64,000 nt of DNA from Kryptolebias marmoratus (Eukaryota > Chordata > Actinopteri > Cyprinodontiformes > Rivulidae), in contig NC_051431.1 of NCBI RefSeq assembly GCF_001649575.2, positions 17,621,841 through 17,685,840 on the forward strand, in the 5' to 3' direction. Numbering within the stretch: the first letter of the stretch is position 1; every line of letters begins with the position of its first letter. The notes under the pieces were generated by a model. It was not told the origin of the DNA. It was given only the letters and a program-made list of their open reading frames with translations, and did not search any database. The position numbers were made by a program, and so were the translations under genes. This document shows, piece by piece, positions 1 through 12,170 of this stretch.

Positions 1-158
1 GCGGGGTGTACGACCTCTCCGCTGATTTGAGGAAGAGTTGTTTCATTTCCACAGGTAGCGTTGATCTCAAAGTTCACCTCCAGCCATTGAATCTTTATTT
101 CTAAAAACTGAAGTCTTTGTAGAATACTGCTGATGTCCTTGGGGTCGAACGGGGGCAT
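1..158 (-). CDS. Unrecognised reading frame running off the left edge (partial)
   Basis: Reading the minus strand from an ATG at 158 gives 52 codons without a stop, continuing past the window edge. The product begins MPPFDPKDISSILQRLQ. Residues 8-30 have spaced Leu/Ile/Phe and could form an amphipathic or coiled-coil helix. I do not recognise the family. It could be the first exon of a gene, the start of a retroelement gag-like protein, or a chance frame; surrounding repeats make the second plausible. No function is proposed. Confidence 0.25.
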   Translation of the reverse strand, partial: MPPFDPKDISSILQRLQFLEIKIQWLEVNFEINATCGNETTLPQISGEVVHP

Positions 159-719
159 TGTGCCCTAGTTCAACTTGGAGGTGAAGAAAAGTAAGGTAAA
201 AATGAAAATAAAAGTGAGAAAATCTCCCAGTCCTAAGGTTTGGAGTAATCCAGTAATGATGTCGATAATGTAAATATAATTATAAAAACTGTGACTTTAA
301 AAATAATTCACAGGCAAAGTTATCAGTTATCAGTAAGGACGAGAGCGAGCAGGACAAGCTGTTCCTCCTTCAGCTGCCAGGCCAGTCTCAAGATAAGATT
401 CTTTTAAAAACAATAAGTGTTTTTTTCTGTAAATGTGAAATCTTGAGTATTGACTTATCTGGTAGCCAGTGGTCTGAGGTTTTTGCCATCTAAAAAGTTT
501 CCAAACAGCTTACCTTGCCTTTTCCAACAAGGGGGACAGTCCAGCTGCCATGCACAGCTGACTGACAGCTGCAATTATCAAAGGGAGAGGATGAACTGAA
601 GACAACCTTAGAAATCCCAACACCGTCTGTGACTAGTTATTTAAAACAGCTCATTCTGCAGGAACTGTTCTTTTTACAAACCAGCACATGCCTACTACAG
701 CTAAAACCCTAGTGGAGAT
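159..719. other. Intergenic, nothing recognised
   Basis: AT-rich intergenic DNA with no open frame of note, no tRNA fold and no repeat that I recognise. Confidence 0.4.
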
Positions 720-1220
720 GATTGATCGTGATGCACAGGACCACGTCTGGTGAAAAGCAAACACAGCATATCAGCATCTCATACGAGCTGTCAAGCAGTA
801 GTGGAGGAATGATGATTTGGGTTTGTTTTGGAGCCACAGGACCTGGGCATTGAATAAACCATGAACTGCAGAGTATATTAAATTACTTTTGAGCGAAATG
901 TGAGGCCATCTGTCTGATTCATGATGGTTGGCTAAAATGAGAACATGCAGCAGGACTGTAATCTCAAGTACACACACAAATGTGCATGAAAATTAAAATA
1001 ATACAGAATTCAGACCTGAACTAATTTGAAATGCTGTGGTGGGACTAAAAGAGAGATGTGCATTAAACAAAATTCCACAAACTCTAAGAACTTAAAGGAG
1101 CGATGTAAAGAAAAGTGAGCCAAAGATTCCCACAACAGTGTGAGGGACTGGTCCGATCATGCCGAAGACAATAATTCAAGTTATGGCTGCCAAAAACGGT
1201 GCTACAAATTCCTGAATTTA
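720..1220 (+). pseudogene. Decayed Tc1-like transposase, C-terminal half
   Basis: Read on the plus strand with frameshifts and stops, this stretch resembles the C-terminal half of a Tc1 transposase. At 740-790 there is DHVW then KANTAYQHLIRAVK, at 797-846 SGGMMIWVCFGATGPGH, at about 1010-1050 a remnant of the SPDLNPIEMLW block (FEMLWWD), at about 1118-1130 AKIPTT, and at 1175-1211 QVMAAKNGATNS. Block order matches Tc1 family proteins from the DDE core to the C-terminus. Several in-frame stops show it is inactive. The N-terminal DNA-binding half is missing. Confidence 0.75.
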
Positions 1221-2986
1221 ATTTCTGCTTACTGTTTCTTTATTTCAATAGTCAACTGGCGTTTCACTGACCTAAAGAAAGGTTTTATTCTTTTAGAAAA
1301 CTTTATCTCTACAGAAGCCCTACGGCTCAGATCATATGATCCATAATGACAGCAATTATGTTTGGAAGTCAGTGAAAAGAATAAAAAAACAATCCTTTTC
1401 ATACATTTAAAATGGCTGCCAATAACTTTTGTCATCTTGTCTTTTCATTGTCATTCCGTGTCGAAATCAGTAACTCCAGCCATCATTAACCTTTTCGTAC
1501 GATCGCTGTGATTAGGTTGCATAATCATAATTTTCTATTACCGTGGGAGCACAGGTGGAAAAGAACATAGATGAAAAGGTTAAGCAAAAATAAATCAGAG
1601 GTGAGCGGAGCCCGCGTCGGATCGGATTAACAAGGCCATTAACTTTAATTGCTTCCGGGAATTTATCATTAGCTAGTAAATACTGTCTTCCCAGTACTGT
1701 CTTTCGAGCTCCTTGGATTGCCCCAAAGGTCATGAACTTGCGAGTTTGTCCTTGTGTCAAAACAGTTATTTGGATCTTTCAGGATTTTAAAGGGGAGTAG
1801 TTTTATGTCTTATAAACCATCCAGCCTACAGCAGTGAGTCATTGTAGGGACAGCAGACTGCTGCAGGGCAAAGAGTTTCAGCTTCCAGTTTCCTGATCTG
1901 GCTGCAGCCCTGTTTCTGTGGGGAGTCTGGAGCTACTACAGCTACCTGCCCTGGTCGTAACCTCCCTGTTGAGTTACTCAGAAGGAAACACTGAGCAGCG
2001 TTTCTCCATTCAGGGCCCATAAGCCCGACACACATATCAACATGCTGCCTGTGGAAGGCTGTCATCAATAATAAAGTGTTCTGTGGGAAGCGTCCCCAAG
2101 CTTTATTAATTTATCAAACCCATAGATTTACAACTTAAAGATACAGTTTGAGAGAAAAAGCTGTAAATCTTTGTGCTGAAAAATATTAATCCATAGTTTT
2201 GTGATGTTTGTATAAATAATGGGGGGCTGATTAAATTATTAAAATTATTAATGGATTACTCCAAAAATGTAATTTTGTTTCTGTCAGCTAAATTTGGACG
2301 GAAATCAGTTGATTGTTTCAGGTTTAATTTAATCCTTTAATGCCGCTTTCACATTTTTTTCCATCAGTGTGGAAAGAAGAATTAATCACACATCAGATAA
2401 ACAGAACTTTGAGTGTCAAATGCATATTTTATCTTATGGATAATTCATATTTTAACAGGTTTTAACTCTTTTGATAATTTAACAGAATCCTGGATTTCTG
2501 AGCTTTTTCCAAATAAACTGATTGTTGCAGCAACAATGCTCCATTTTATTTTTTAAATTGAGTCTTCTATTTGTTCATTTAGGCTTGTGTTGTCACATTT
2601 GAAGACAAAAGTATGCCTACAGAAGTGCCATTTTGTGCCATTTTGACCATAAATCCCAGCAAACCTTAAATTTGTAGGTTGGCTGATGTATTTGGACTTC
2701 AGCAGAACTTGTGCATGGCTTTGTTTTCAAATGCCCTTCCATATTCATCTATATATGACTTAACTTGGAAGTATTTTTCATCACCTACATTATTAGCATT
2801 ACTTTTTGTTACCTTAAACCTGTGATAGGTACCATGACTGACATTCATCTCGCCTTAAATATGTTTCATTCATTTATGAGTTATTTGCTGTTGCACACTG
2901 TCATCCTGAATACAAAAATAAAAAAAGAAGTGTAGCTAATATCATTTCAGCTTGTTTTGGACTAAACAGTACAGGGATAATCTTGT
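1221..2986. other. Intergenic, nothing recognised
   Basis: No gene or confident repeat seen. The first 200 bases may be the untranslated 3' flank of the preceding Tc1 copy. Confidence 0.35.
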
Positions 2987-3411
2987 TGTCACAATGGGTG
3001 GGAAGGGAGGCGAACCCAGAGCGCAGACTCATCTTAATTTATTAAAATAAAAGATAATCGAAAACAAAGGCTGATGTGGCAACAAAACCAAACATAACTA
3101 CATCCAAACCTGAGACACAAGACGAGTAGGACAACCAGACAGCGTAAGAAGCGACAACGGACCAGCGAGCAAGTAGAGGACATGACCGGGTTTTAAAGAC
3201 AGGAGGTAATTAGGGGAAGTGGGCACAGGTGAGATGATTGCAAAGCTTGGGGCAGGTGGAGATGGCCGTGGCAGGCAGACAAGAGATAGACTGAATGATG
3301 ACAGAGGCACAGAGAACAGGACAAAATGTGAAGACAACAATAAACCCAAACCAAAAGAAACCAGAAACACTAAATACAAAAAGAAACACACAGTAAAACT
3401 GAATCCTGACA
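2987..3411 (-). mobile_element. Solo-LTR-like element (family L)
   Basis: The element runs from TGTCACAATGGG to CCTGACA, giving TG...CA termini once oriented on the minus strand. It has an AATAAA-type polyadenylation signal near its 3' end (plus-strand TTTATT near 3040) and no coding region. Flanking pentamers CTTGT (2982-2986) and GTTGT (3412-3416) match at four of five positions, consistent with an aged target-site duplication. Related copies occur at about 7.0, 23.4, 26.0, 35.3 and 59.3 kb. A non-autonomous TRIM-type element is the main alternative. Confidence 0.55.
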
Positions 3412-4504
3412 GTTGTATTTCATTCAATTTGCCAGCCAACTCGTGGTACAGAACATTTTGCTTCTACCAGTGCAAGGCTTTTCTAGCAGCTCCCTTGGCA
3501 TCCACAGTGAAAAGCCCACAGTCAGTCCAGAGAGCATCTGGTGTTCAATCAACCTAAAAGGGCATATGTCAGTGTACTGAACTCCATCTGTGTCTCAATC
3601 TTCATAAAGTCTTGACTACAGAATAAGGCCTGGCTCTGAATGCAACCCACAGTTACAAGCTTATGTTCCTAAACCACTACTTTCCTCTCAGGGATAATGA
3701 TATTTGGCGTTAAGCACAGAATTGGTTTCTAAATTCTGCTTTTGCTCATTTCCAGGCGCTTTCTGGTCACTGTCACCTGCTAATGTACAATCTGACTATT
3801 CACACAACTGTTCTGTTGATTTTGTCCTTTCCTTTTGTGGTTTTCTTCTTGAAGGTTTTGTACAAAAATCCTACATTTAAACAATGTTTGTGTCACTATG
3901 CTAATTTAGCGGCTGCTAAATACCTTCCTGATCAGTCTAGTGTGTTATTGTTGCCTCCCTTCACCGACAGACCTTTCTCTGCTTTATTTGACTCATACAA
4001 TCTCTTATTTAACTAGAAAACAAAGCCATGTTGCTTTCATTTTTATACTCTTTCATTTTAGTCTTGTAGTTCTTGTTTTGGGATTAGAAAAACAAGTCAA
4101 AGCTGATCCACAGCAGGATCCTCTGGACATCTTTTGGGCATGAAATTACTTCTACCAGCACAGATGTTGTTGGGCTGAGATGAAATGGACAAAGTAAACA
4201 ATTTTTTTGTTAAAGTTTAGAAAGATGTAGTGAAGAATTTACTCAAAATGGTTGGAGGTTTTTCAGTTTGAGTTGCTTAGAAATTTGCTGTTAAACACAC
4301 CCTGCTCAGAAGAAATGTTGGCTTAAAATCCTCCACAACTCTTTAAAATACGATTGTTCTGACTGCTGTTTATTGCAGTTAAGATACTGATGGCTCTTAG
4401 TATTATAGTATTATACCCAGACATTGTAGGTTTTTTAGGAAAAACTGAGGTAATTTTGAATTTTATGGCAGCAACTTTTCTCAATAATGTTTTTTTGCCC
4501 CACT
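3412..4504. other. Intergenic, nothing recognised
   Basis: No gene or recognisable repeat; small open frames here lack conserved features. Confidence 0.35.
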
Positions 4505-4915
4505 ATTTTTAGGTGCAGTTTCTTTACAGACCGATGAACCTCTGCTCATCTTTACCTCTGAGAGATTCAGCCTCTCTAAAATGCTCTTTTTATGCCCACT
4601 CCTCTTACTGACCTGTTGCCAACTAACATAACTGGTTGCTAAATGCTCCTCAAGCTGTTTCTTATTGAGACCACTTATTTTTACAGCCTTTCGTTGCTCC
4701 TGTCCTAACTTTGTTGAGATCTTTTGCCACCATCAATTTCAAAATTACTGTATTTTTTCAAATAGAACAGTACATTTTTTTTAGTTTAAGTGTTTCATAT
4801 GTTTAGTATGTCCCATTGAGAAAAAAATAAGAGTTTATAGGATTTGCAAATCATTGCATCTGTTTCCATTTACATTTTTAATTGTGGTTTGTAATGGCAG
4901 AATTTACTATAGGGT
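4505..4915 (-). mobile_element. Fragment of Tc1/mariner-superfamily transposon (family M)
   Basis: The segment resembles the terminal part of an abundant teleost DNA transposon. Landmarks include CTGAGAGATTC, CTTTTTATGCCCA, CCTGTTGCCAACTAAC, CTCCTCAAGCTGTTTCTTAT and the subterminal GATTTGCAAATCATTGCAT. The same subterminal motif recurs at 7945-7970 and, in altered form, at 35745. No usable transposase frame is left. The family assignment is from memory of the repeat, not a search. Confidence 0.55.
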
Positions 4916-6989
4916 AACACCTGTTGTTTATAAGTCCTGATAATGTTATGACTTCTGTTCCAAGTCCCATGGGTTCTCACAGAATGAACTTGTTTATAGA
5001 AGTGATGTTGAATTTTCTTCCCTTGGGAACCAGACTGACTTGCCTTTCCCTAACTCCTCCTTCTGGTCCAGTATTTCAAAATCTTTAATAAAAGCACCTG
5101 TGTTGACTTGGGGGACCAGAGCTTTGATTCGGAGCTTCCCTGTTCAGACCTGGGACTCTGATATTGATTGTTCATTGTCTTTAATGCTCTCTATATTCTG
5201 TGCACATTATATAAATAAACCTGCTTGAGTGTTTTCATCTAACAGTGCCTGGAAATTAATTTATTGCTGCCACAACAGTTTGTACGACTGATTAACTTTT
5301 AGGGTTAAACTGATTAAAATGGCTGCCACAGTCAATCAACCTTAGCAAACACAAAACTGTCTCCAGATGTCTCAGTTTTGATATTGATATTGAGCTACAA
5401 TTTGGTGTAGTAGTAGCAGCTGAGGGTCATTGTAATCCTCAGGCTGTAGGTTCGAGCGCAGGTTGTGGCGTAAAACAATGGCCAAATCGTTCGTGTGAGT
5501 GCTTGCTGTGAAGAAGAAAGGGAGCAGCCAAAAGAAGAAGAAGAGTAGCTAAGAGTCATCTTCATCACATATTTTGAGATTGCATGAGATCATTGTTTAA
5601 ATTCTGGAGTGCAAGGCAGCAGATGTTATGCATTCCTTCCAGTGAACACCAGTGTCATTGTTTCCTGTATTTAACATTTGTTTACTGTCTTTTGTGTTAT
5701 AGTTTTATATTTGGAGGAGTGACACAACTGCAGATCAATCTCTGCGCCATCTGTATGATGTAAAAATGCATTCATTGTTAACATTTTGGAACTTCTGATT
5801 TATTTTTTGCACAACTATGTGTAAAAATGTGCTCTGCAGTGCCTGGCTTTTCTTTCGAGGCTCACATTAAAGTCTGTATCCAGACACAAATACATCACTA
5901 CACAAATACAAAATCTCCACTTATTAACTGTAAGTATACACTCCATCCAATTTCATTATATCAGTTTGTCTTATTTATTACCCAAACCTAACTGTGAGCC
6001 CTTCAGGCCCTTCGATTGCAGTGGTTGAACCATGTTCTATAAATATCTGCTCACGTCACAGCTGCTCAGATTCATCATCACATCTTCATCCTCTCACCTC
6101 ACTTTCCTCCTTCCACGTGACAAATCTGTTTTGTAGTATGCCTCTAGAATAAAAATACCCCTGCTGTGACTGTTTTTTTTTTTTTTTTTTGTTGGTTTTT
6201 TTGACAGAGACAGAGAGCCTGCACCTCGGTTGGTTTTCTGTGCATTTGGTTTCCACACTCGGCTCCCCCGGATGCCTCGTCTCTGCTGATGAGCCTGTTC
6301 TTTCATCTCCACTTTCACTTCTTCCGTCTTATATTTTAAGAAAGTGCGCAGTGGATTAGTTCACCCCCTGAAAGGCCTTTGGATTAAGATGTGTGAAGGG
6401 CGACACAGAGGATGATTCAAAAGAGGGCAGAAAAAGCCGAGAGGAGGCGAACAGTAACAGAAAGGAAGCGAAAGATATAGAAGAGCTATAATAGGGAAAA
6501 CACTGAGGGAGTCAGCGGAGGACAGACAGCACTTTCATGAGAAGATTAATTTGCAGCTTCAGGTCAAACAGTTTGTTTTATTTGTTTTTGGCTAGTTGGT
6601 TAATCATAGTAAATGGAGACTTTTGTATGCGTCTTCTTAAAGGTTAAAGAGGAAATCCATGAGCCTCCAATTGGTAAACGATAACCTGAACACTAAAGCT
6701 CAGCCATCAACCCAGCTGCTCAAACTCGCTTAGAGTAAAAAAAACCCAAAACAAATAAAATTGTAAAATTGTTGTGTGGTTCGACAAGAACCTTTATGAA
6801 TTGACAGGTAGCATTGCTTGAAGAAATGCATGTCTTCTGCCACTTTGAATGCCAGAGTTTTAAACATAGATGTCTCACATTACATTAGAGCTCAGAGTTG
6901 TCCGGATTTGGATGTTTGGATGTTTTTGAGTTATTTTTGTTATCTAGTGTGTTTGAGTTTCACGTTTAGTTTAGAGACTTCCATTTCAT
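4916..6989. other. Intergenic, nothing firm
   Basis: No gene seen. It holds a possible weak tRNA-like B-box near 5450 (GGTTCGAGC), a poly(T) run at about 6171-6190 and an AT-rich background. Confidence 0.35.
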
Positions 6990-7325
6990 GTTACTATATA
7001 TTATTGTATGGTTTTGCTCCTTGTGCCATCCCTCGTTCTCCCTCAGTCAGTAGTTTTCCATGTCAGCCTGCCGCACCCATCTGCGCCTGTGTCCACTTCC
7101 TCATCAGCCTCAGTCTTTAAATTCCCTTCCTCACTGGTTCATTGTGAGCTCATGCTGCAGTCTGTTACTTCCTTGTGTCTCCTTCTGAGCCCTCTGTTGT
7201 TTAGCTTTGCTGCCTCATCAGCTTTTTGTTTTGTTATATTAATAAATAAGTTTATTCTTCTGAGCCATTTGTGTCAGTCTGCATTCTGGGTCCAATCCAT
7301 TAGCTACATAAATCTGATAAGAGTA
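6990..7325 (+). mobile_element. Solo-LTR-like fragment (family L)
   Basis: It shares with the other L copies the order: CTGTGTCCACTTCC-type middle, TTTAAATTCCC, TGCTGCCTCATCAGC, AATAAATAAG, then GTCAGTCTGCATTCTGGGTCC. The 5' part is diverged and boundaries are approximate. No coding capacity. Confidence 0.45.
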
Positions 7326-7356
7326 TGAGTTGGGGGGGTGACTCTCAGCTACTACC

Positions 7357-7617
7357 AGGGCCGTAGCTACCATTGAGGACACCGAGGTCCAGACCTCAGT
7401 ATTTTTCTGCTGTGTATATTATAAAGAAATTAATCAAAACAACGCTTTTTTAAAAAATTTACAAACACATACAAATACATGTCATATACACATTCAAGTC
7501 ACTTGTTGTAAATAAATGCTTCTATTTTAATTAAGTTTTGGTCTTCATTGTAACTGATGTGCAGGGGGATAATGAGTGGTTGACCTCAGTATTTTTTTAA
7601 GTCTGGCTACACCTTGG
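7357..7617. mobile_element. hAT-type MITE inserted in family C repeat
   Basis: A 261 bp insertion begins AGGGCCGTAGCTACC and ends GGCTACACCTTGG, imperfectly inverted termini. It is bracketed by an exact 8 bp direct repeat CTACTACC at 7349-7356 and 7618-7625. An 8 bp duplication is the signature of hAT-superfamily insertion. There is no transposase frame, so the element is non-autonomous. Confidence 0.75.
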
Positions 7618-7745
7618 CTACTACCACACCAAAATTCTGCTCAATATCTTTGAAATTGAGTTATAGCCATTTTTGTGTTGGCTGTTGTCGATTAACTGTG
7701 ACGGCCAGCTTGAGTCGAGTCACCTCTAAAAGTTATTCAGAAGTA

Positions 7746-8018
7746 AAACCCCAATTCAAAAAAACTTTGGGATGTTGTGTTTCTTATTGTCCCACTTTTA
7801 AAGCCTTTTGTCGCCCAAGTCCCGACTTCTTTGAGATGTGTTGCTTCAATCAAGTTCAAAATTATTTTATTTTTCCCTAAAAAATGGTTCCGTTTTCTTA
7901 GTTTAAACATTTCATGTGTTTACTGAATAAAATATGGGTTTGTGAGATTTGCAAATCGTTGCATTCTATATGTATTTAAATTTTACTCAATGTTCCAACT
8001 CTTTCGGAATAGGGGCTG
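7746..8018. mobile_element. Short family M MITE inserted in family C repeat
   Basis: A 273 bp insertion with inverted ends (AACCCCAATTCAAAAAAACT at the left, CTTTCGGAATAGGGGCTG at the right), flanked by TA at 7744-7745 and 8019-8020. This is the Tc1/mariner target-site pattern. It carries the family M subterminal GATTTGCAAATCGTTGCAT. It is a deletion derivative with no transposase. Confidence 0.7.
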
Positions 8019-8185
8019 TAGATGTACATCCAGTATTTACGTTTAACAGTTTTATTAAAATCTGTCCAGCAATTCATGAGATATTTTGCTAGAGACAGAC
8101 AGACAAACAAACACACACTTTCAGACACAGGCAATTACATGATCACCCACTTTTCTTGGAAGCAGGCAAAAAAAATAATCATGTG

Positions 8186-9734
8186 CACAGCATCTCCTCT
8201 GTCAAAGATTAGCTGTAGTATGTGATTTGTCACCAGCATATACTTCTGAAGCTACCATGAGTGATAATGATAATATCATGATAAAATTAAAAATACACTT
8301 TTTAAGGAGGGAGGGGGGGGGTCCTGTTTATTTCAGCAAGATGATAAATTATTTTTTTCCTACAGCAGCATGCTCGGTAGTAATAGTCTGGGTTCTCCAT
8401 TCAGTCCAGACCTGCGATCAACTGAAAGTCTTTGGTGAAGCAAACAACACACAATAAATGACGCCCAAAGTCCTGAGCTGCTGAAACCTACATTCATCTT
8501 CCTACCATGTACCATGTACCAGTCCCTCCGTTTAAACTGTGGCTCCTATCCAATCAATAGTGTGTTGAGAAAAAGACAAAAAAGAAAAATGGTTGAAAAA
8601 CCCAAAGTGTCAGCTTTTATAAAACACGTTGCAAATTTAATACACAAAATGACCATTTATTTATCATATAACACACATTTTGTGTTATATTTTTGTATTC
8701 TATCGTGGCATCTTTTAATTATAACCAGGCTCATATTCTGGTGAGCTTGTATAGATGTTCTTGGTCCCACATCTATTTTTAGACGGTGCAGGTGATCGAG
8801 GGGATTCTATTTGGGTCGACTTTTAAGGTCACTCATACAACAAACAGTAAAATCTCAAAAAATCTTTGTGATTCGATTGGGCTGAAAGCAAAACTGCGTC
8901 AAACTCCATCTTTCATACTTTACATTCAAAAATAATGCACGTTTGTCAATTAGGCCTCTTAAATGGTTGCAAAAGTAACATATGTTTTAAGATTGACTTA
9001 CAAATTGTAGTTGGTTTTCAAAGCACATAATTCCTTGGTAAAACCTTTACATTCAGTTTGTTGGACTCTGAAGAAACAGCCGAAGCCCAAGCTGCAGTGT
9101 GTTGTGCACACATACTATTCATCACATAGCTCCAACACCCGGGCACTTTCAAAAAAAACCTCCAGCATAATTATATTAATTCAAAATGCAAACTACAAGT
9201 GAATTTCTTGTCTTTCGTTCAGTTGTCAGGCATAAATTAGCCATAAAGGAACAGACAGAAACCCTCAGATGAGTCAGTGTTCCTATATTGTGTTTGGGAT
9301 TATGCAATAATTAATGTTAGGGTGAAACTCTGAAACTTTTTCTGACAATTTAATAGTAACTTTCAGATTTATAGTCAAATTTTTTCTGTATGAAACAGGT
9401 ATTTCCCATTGTCAGGTTCATTTTTAGGAATATAATTGTTTATTGTTTATGTCTTTATTTTTATTTTTTTTATTGTAATTGAAAAAATTTAGCTAGTAAA
9501 TCTTTTTTTTTCACCTCAATGTCACCCATGAATTTGTGATTTACTGTTTTGAGGACATCAAGTCTGGTTATATCAGTACTGTTTTTTTTTTGTTTGTTTG
9601 TTTTACATTTTTTAGCCTAATAGGACAATATTTACCAAAATATATCTGAAGCATAGTTCTTAAAATCTGACTGGATAAAAGTACATATCTTTTTAACATG
9701 ATTTTTATTTAGTCAAAGAAATATTTTTAGGCTA
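8186..9734. other. Intergenic, nothing recognised
   Basis: AT-rich DNA with homopolymer runs; no gene or repeat that I can name. Confidence 0.35.
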
Positions 9735-10128
9735 AAGCTAAAGTTCAGATCTTTTAGGGTGGGGGGTCTGTGGAAAGGTTATAAACAGTTAATATCTTAC
9801 CTGCTGTGGCTTTACTTTGATGGACTTAATGAGCAAACAATTAGGCCAAGAACAATGTGGATTGCTGCCATCTTAGAACAACTCTAATCTCAGAAATCTT
9901 ATGGCAATTTATGTAAACAATATTTTTTATACCTTTACACTAGTACAAGTTTTACATGACATGAATATTCTGGCAGAATATTAGAATAATTAAGCAGGAA
10001 ATGCCTCAAGCTGCAACAAAAGTGCTACAGCTGAATCTTATATGTTTTCAGTTGTCTCTCTTTCAATGACAGCATTCCTGTTGTGCCTTTTACTTTTAAA
10101 GATCCAGACTATCCCTTTAACCATTTTA
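9735..10128. mobile_element. Family B MITE (partial, right end intact)
   Basis: It contains the family core ATGTGGATTGCTGCCATCTT followed by AACAACTCTAATCTCAGAAA. It ends in GATCCAGACTATCCCTTTAA, matching the TTAA-bounded terminus of other copies (compare 19185-19207). The left end around 9740 (AAGTTCAGATCTTTT) is decayed. No coding capacity. Confidence 0.6.
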
Positions 10129-11180
10129 AAGCGGCACGATCAAATGTGTTCCCCCACGGGAAATGTATGATTGTCTATATAGATTTAAAATAGATTTAAA
10201 ACACTACGCTAATGCTAACATGTTCACTTTATGCACATTACCAGAGTAAGGCTGCTGTAACCAAAGTTTGTTTTTTTTTGTATATTTTTAAAGATTGGAA
10301 AATAAAAACACAAATTGCATCTAAAAGAATATAGCACAACAGCATGATAATAAAAATATCTACTTTTTGGAGTACTTGATGGATTTCCTCAGGGATAAAT
10401 TATCTTTCCAGCAACGAGGCCAGCACTTTAGCCACCATAGGGATCCACTAAAACACAAGTTTCCTGTATTTCTCTGTGCCTCATCAGGACCCCCGCCTTC
10501 GCAGTGAATTTTTCAGATCCACTATTTTCTTCCCTCTCATGCCTTCACTTCACTCCCCTGATGTTGTTTTCAGTATAAAATAGAGGTCACATCTTCTTTG
10601 GCCCCCACCTGATATTTAGTTACTGCTAAAAGGAACCAAGAGAGAGAGAAAAAATGTACCATCAGATACAAAGAATATAGATTTTACTTCCAAGGGACTT
10701 TTATTGCTGTCAAGAAAGATCATGGCATCTTGATTGGCAATTAAGATTCTGGTGTGAGCTTGAGTTTGCTGTAAAATGGGAGTCTGAGTATTGGTAAAAA
10801 AAAAATCTGTGCAATATCCCTAGAACATATTAACTAAAGAATCGACTGGCCTTTCAGTTTTAAAACTGCAGCATTTGAAAAACGTGAGGGTGTACAGACT
10901 GAAAGCTGCTTGCAATAACAAACCTACAATGTGGTTAGACTTTTAGTCTTTTTGGTCACTGTTTTTGGTTGCAGCGTTTGCAGCTTCTGGCATCTGTTTT
11001 GGTTCATTGTCTCTCATCTGCAGAAGACCAGGATGCAGCTGTTTGTTTAAGAAAGTAGTTCTGAAAGACTGCGCACCTCCAGCCTGGTCATAAACAATCC
11101 ACAGAGGTTCATTTGCAAGAAGATAAACCAATACATTTAGTATTTTACATGAAACTAAAGGCAGTATCTCTCTGGGTTAC
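10129..11180. other. Intergenic, nothing recognised
   Basis: No gene, RNA or repeat recognised. Confidence 0.35.
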
Positions 11181-11184
11181 GGAA

Positions 11185-11315
11185 AAAAGGCATTCACAAG
11201 GGAGTCTCCAAAGTGTCTGGAAATGTTCTCAGGGGTTCTCTAAGTTTTGCAGGAGTTGCATGCAGTTTTGTTACTTGAGTTTTGAACATGTTCAAATAAT
11301 TTATACAATAAGTTT
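11185..11315. repeat. Family D repeat fragment
   Basis: The segment with GGGAGTCTCCAAAGTGTCTGG and GAGTTTTGAACATGTTCAAA recurs in altered form at 49740-49870 and, inverted, at 56815-56960. It is an interspersed repeat of unknown class. Confidence 0.5.
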
Positions 11316-11874
11316 TCTCTCAAAATAACCCAGTGTTGTCACCACAGATGTCCCAAACTCATTCCAGTTTTTTTGTAGGCAGCTCCAACGGGTTTAGGAG
11401 TGTAGAGACGCATTTGACACCTGCAGGGGAGCTCTCTTCTAACAGCAAACATCCCAGGCTAACAGGGGTGCAAATACCTACTCTCTGAGGGATATACAGA
11501 CACATTACAGCCCCCACCCCCCATCTACCATTTTCTTTCCCCTGTTGAATAAAAATTTATTCTTCAAGACAGGACTTATAAAATAGAATACCTGATCTTG
11601 GGTATGACCTATCAGAACATTTCTGTAGGTCACTCTCAGCCGTACTGCCTTAATGAGTCGCCCATTTTGTGTGGTGAAGGCCATTCAGATGGATCTTCTA
11701 AGTAAGGCCTTGCCTCAATCCTCTCCTCTGCACCTCTCTGTTCCTCTTCCTCTTCATCATCATCTGCACCTCTCTGTTCCACATTCTCCTCTGTGGTGAC
11801 TGACTCGCCATGTCTGCCTGCACTAATTTTCCCGAAAGGACTAGTTAAATTATTCCTAAATGATATCATCACTG

Positions 11875-12170
11875 GTCTCCTCTATAGCATGTTGGAGGTT
11901 CAATTCCTGGCAGGAGTCACATGTTGAAGTGTCCCTGGGCAAGACAACCCCTCACTGCCTCTGATGCGCGCCCCATCGGTGTATGAATGGATTTTAAAAC
12001 ACTGATTAGTCTTCATAGAATGATTTATTCAGATTAGCTTTGTGGAGATTCAGTGTTGTATGAATGTGTGTGTTTAGGTAAATGAGGGCACAGATTGTGT
12101 TGTAAAGCGCTTTGAGTAGCCTGACTAGAAAGGTGCTATATAAGTACAGTCCATTTACCATTTATCCTCA
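11875..12170 (+). mobile_element. SINE-like element
   Basis: A pol III B-box-like GGTTCAATTCC lies near 11898. The 3' end reads AAGCGCTTTGAGTAGC, then CTATATAAGTACAGTCCATT, a tail shared by widespread teleost SINEs and their partner LINEs. The A-box region is not clear, so the 5' end is approximate and the copy may be truncated. Confidence 0.65.

Larger units (their letters stand above)
7331..8185 (+). repeat. Family C repeat split by two later insertions
   Basis: A family C copy begins with GACTCTCAGCTACTACC and resumes after 7617 with ACACCAAAATTCTGCTCAATATC. It continues to 7743 and resumes after 8020 with GATGTACATCCAGTATTTAC. It ends near CAATTACATGATCACCCAC. Uninterrupted copies at 13.3, 24.2, 29.8, 42.1 and 51.5 kb show which bases are foreign. 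The two insertions are listed separately. Confidence 0.7.

Noticed and set aside
3098..3439. 113 aa minus-strand frame and 112 aa plus-strand frame
   Set aside because: Both lie within the solo-LTR-like element and consist of low-complexity Ser/Leu or Lys/Thr-rich residues.
5440..5560. tRNA-like segment with GGTTCGAGC
   Set aside because: No acceptor stem or plausible cloverleaf could be drawn and no A-box at the right distance; at most a diverged SINE head.
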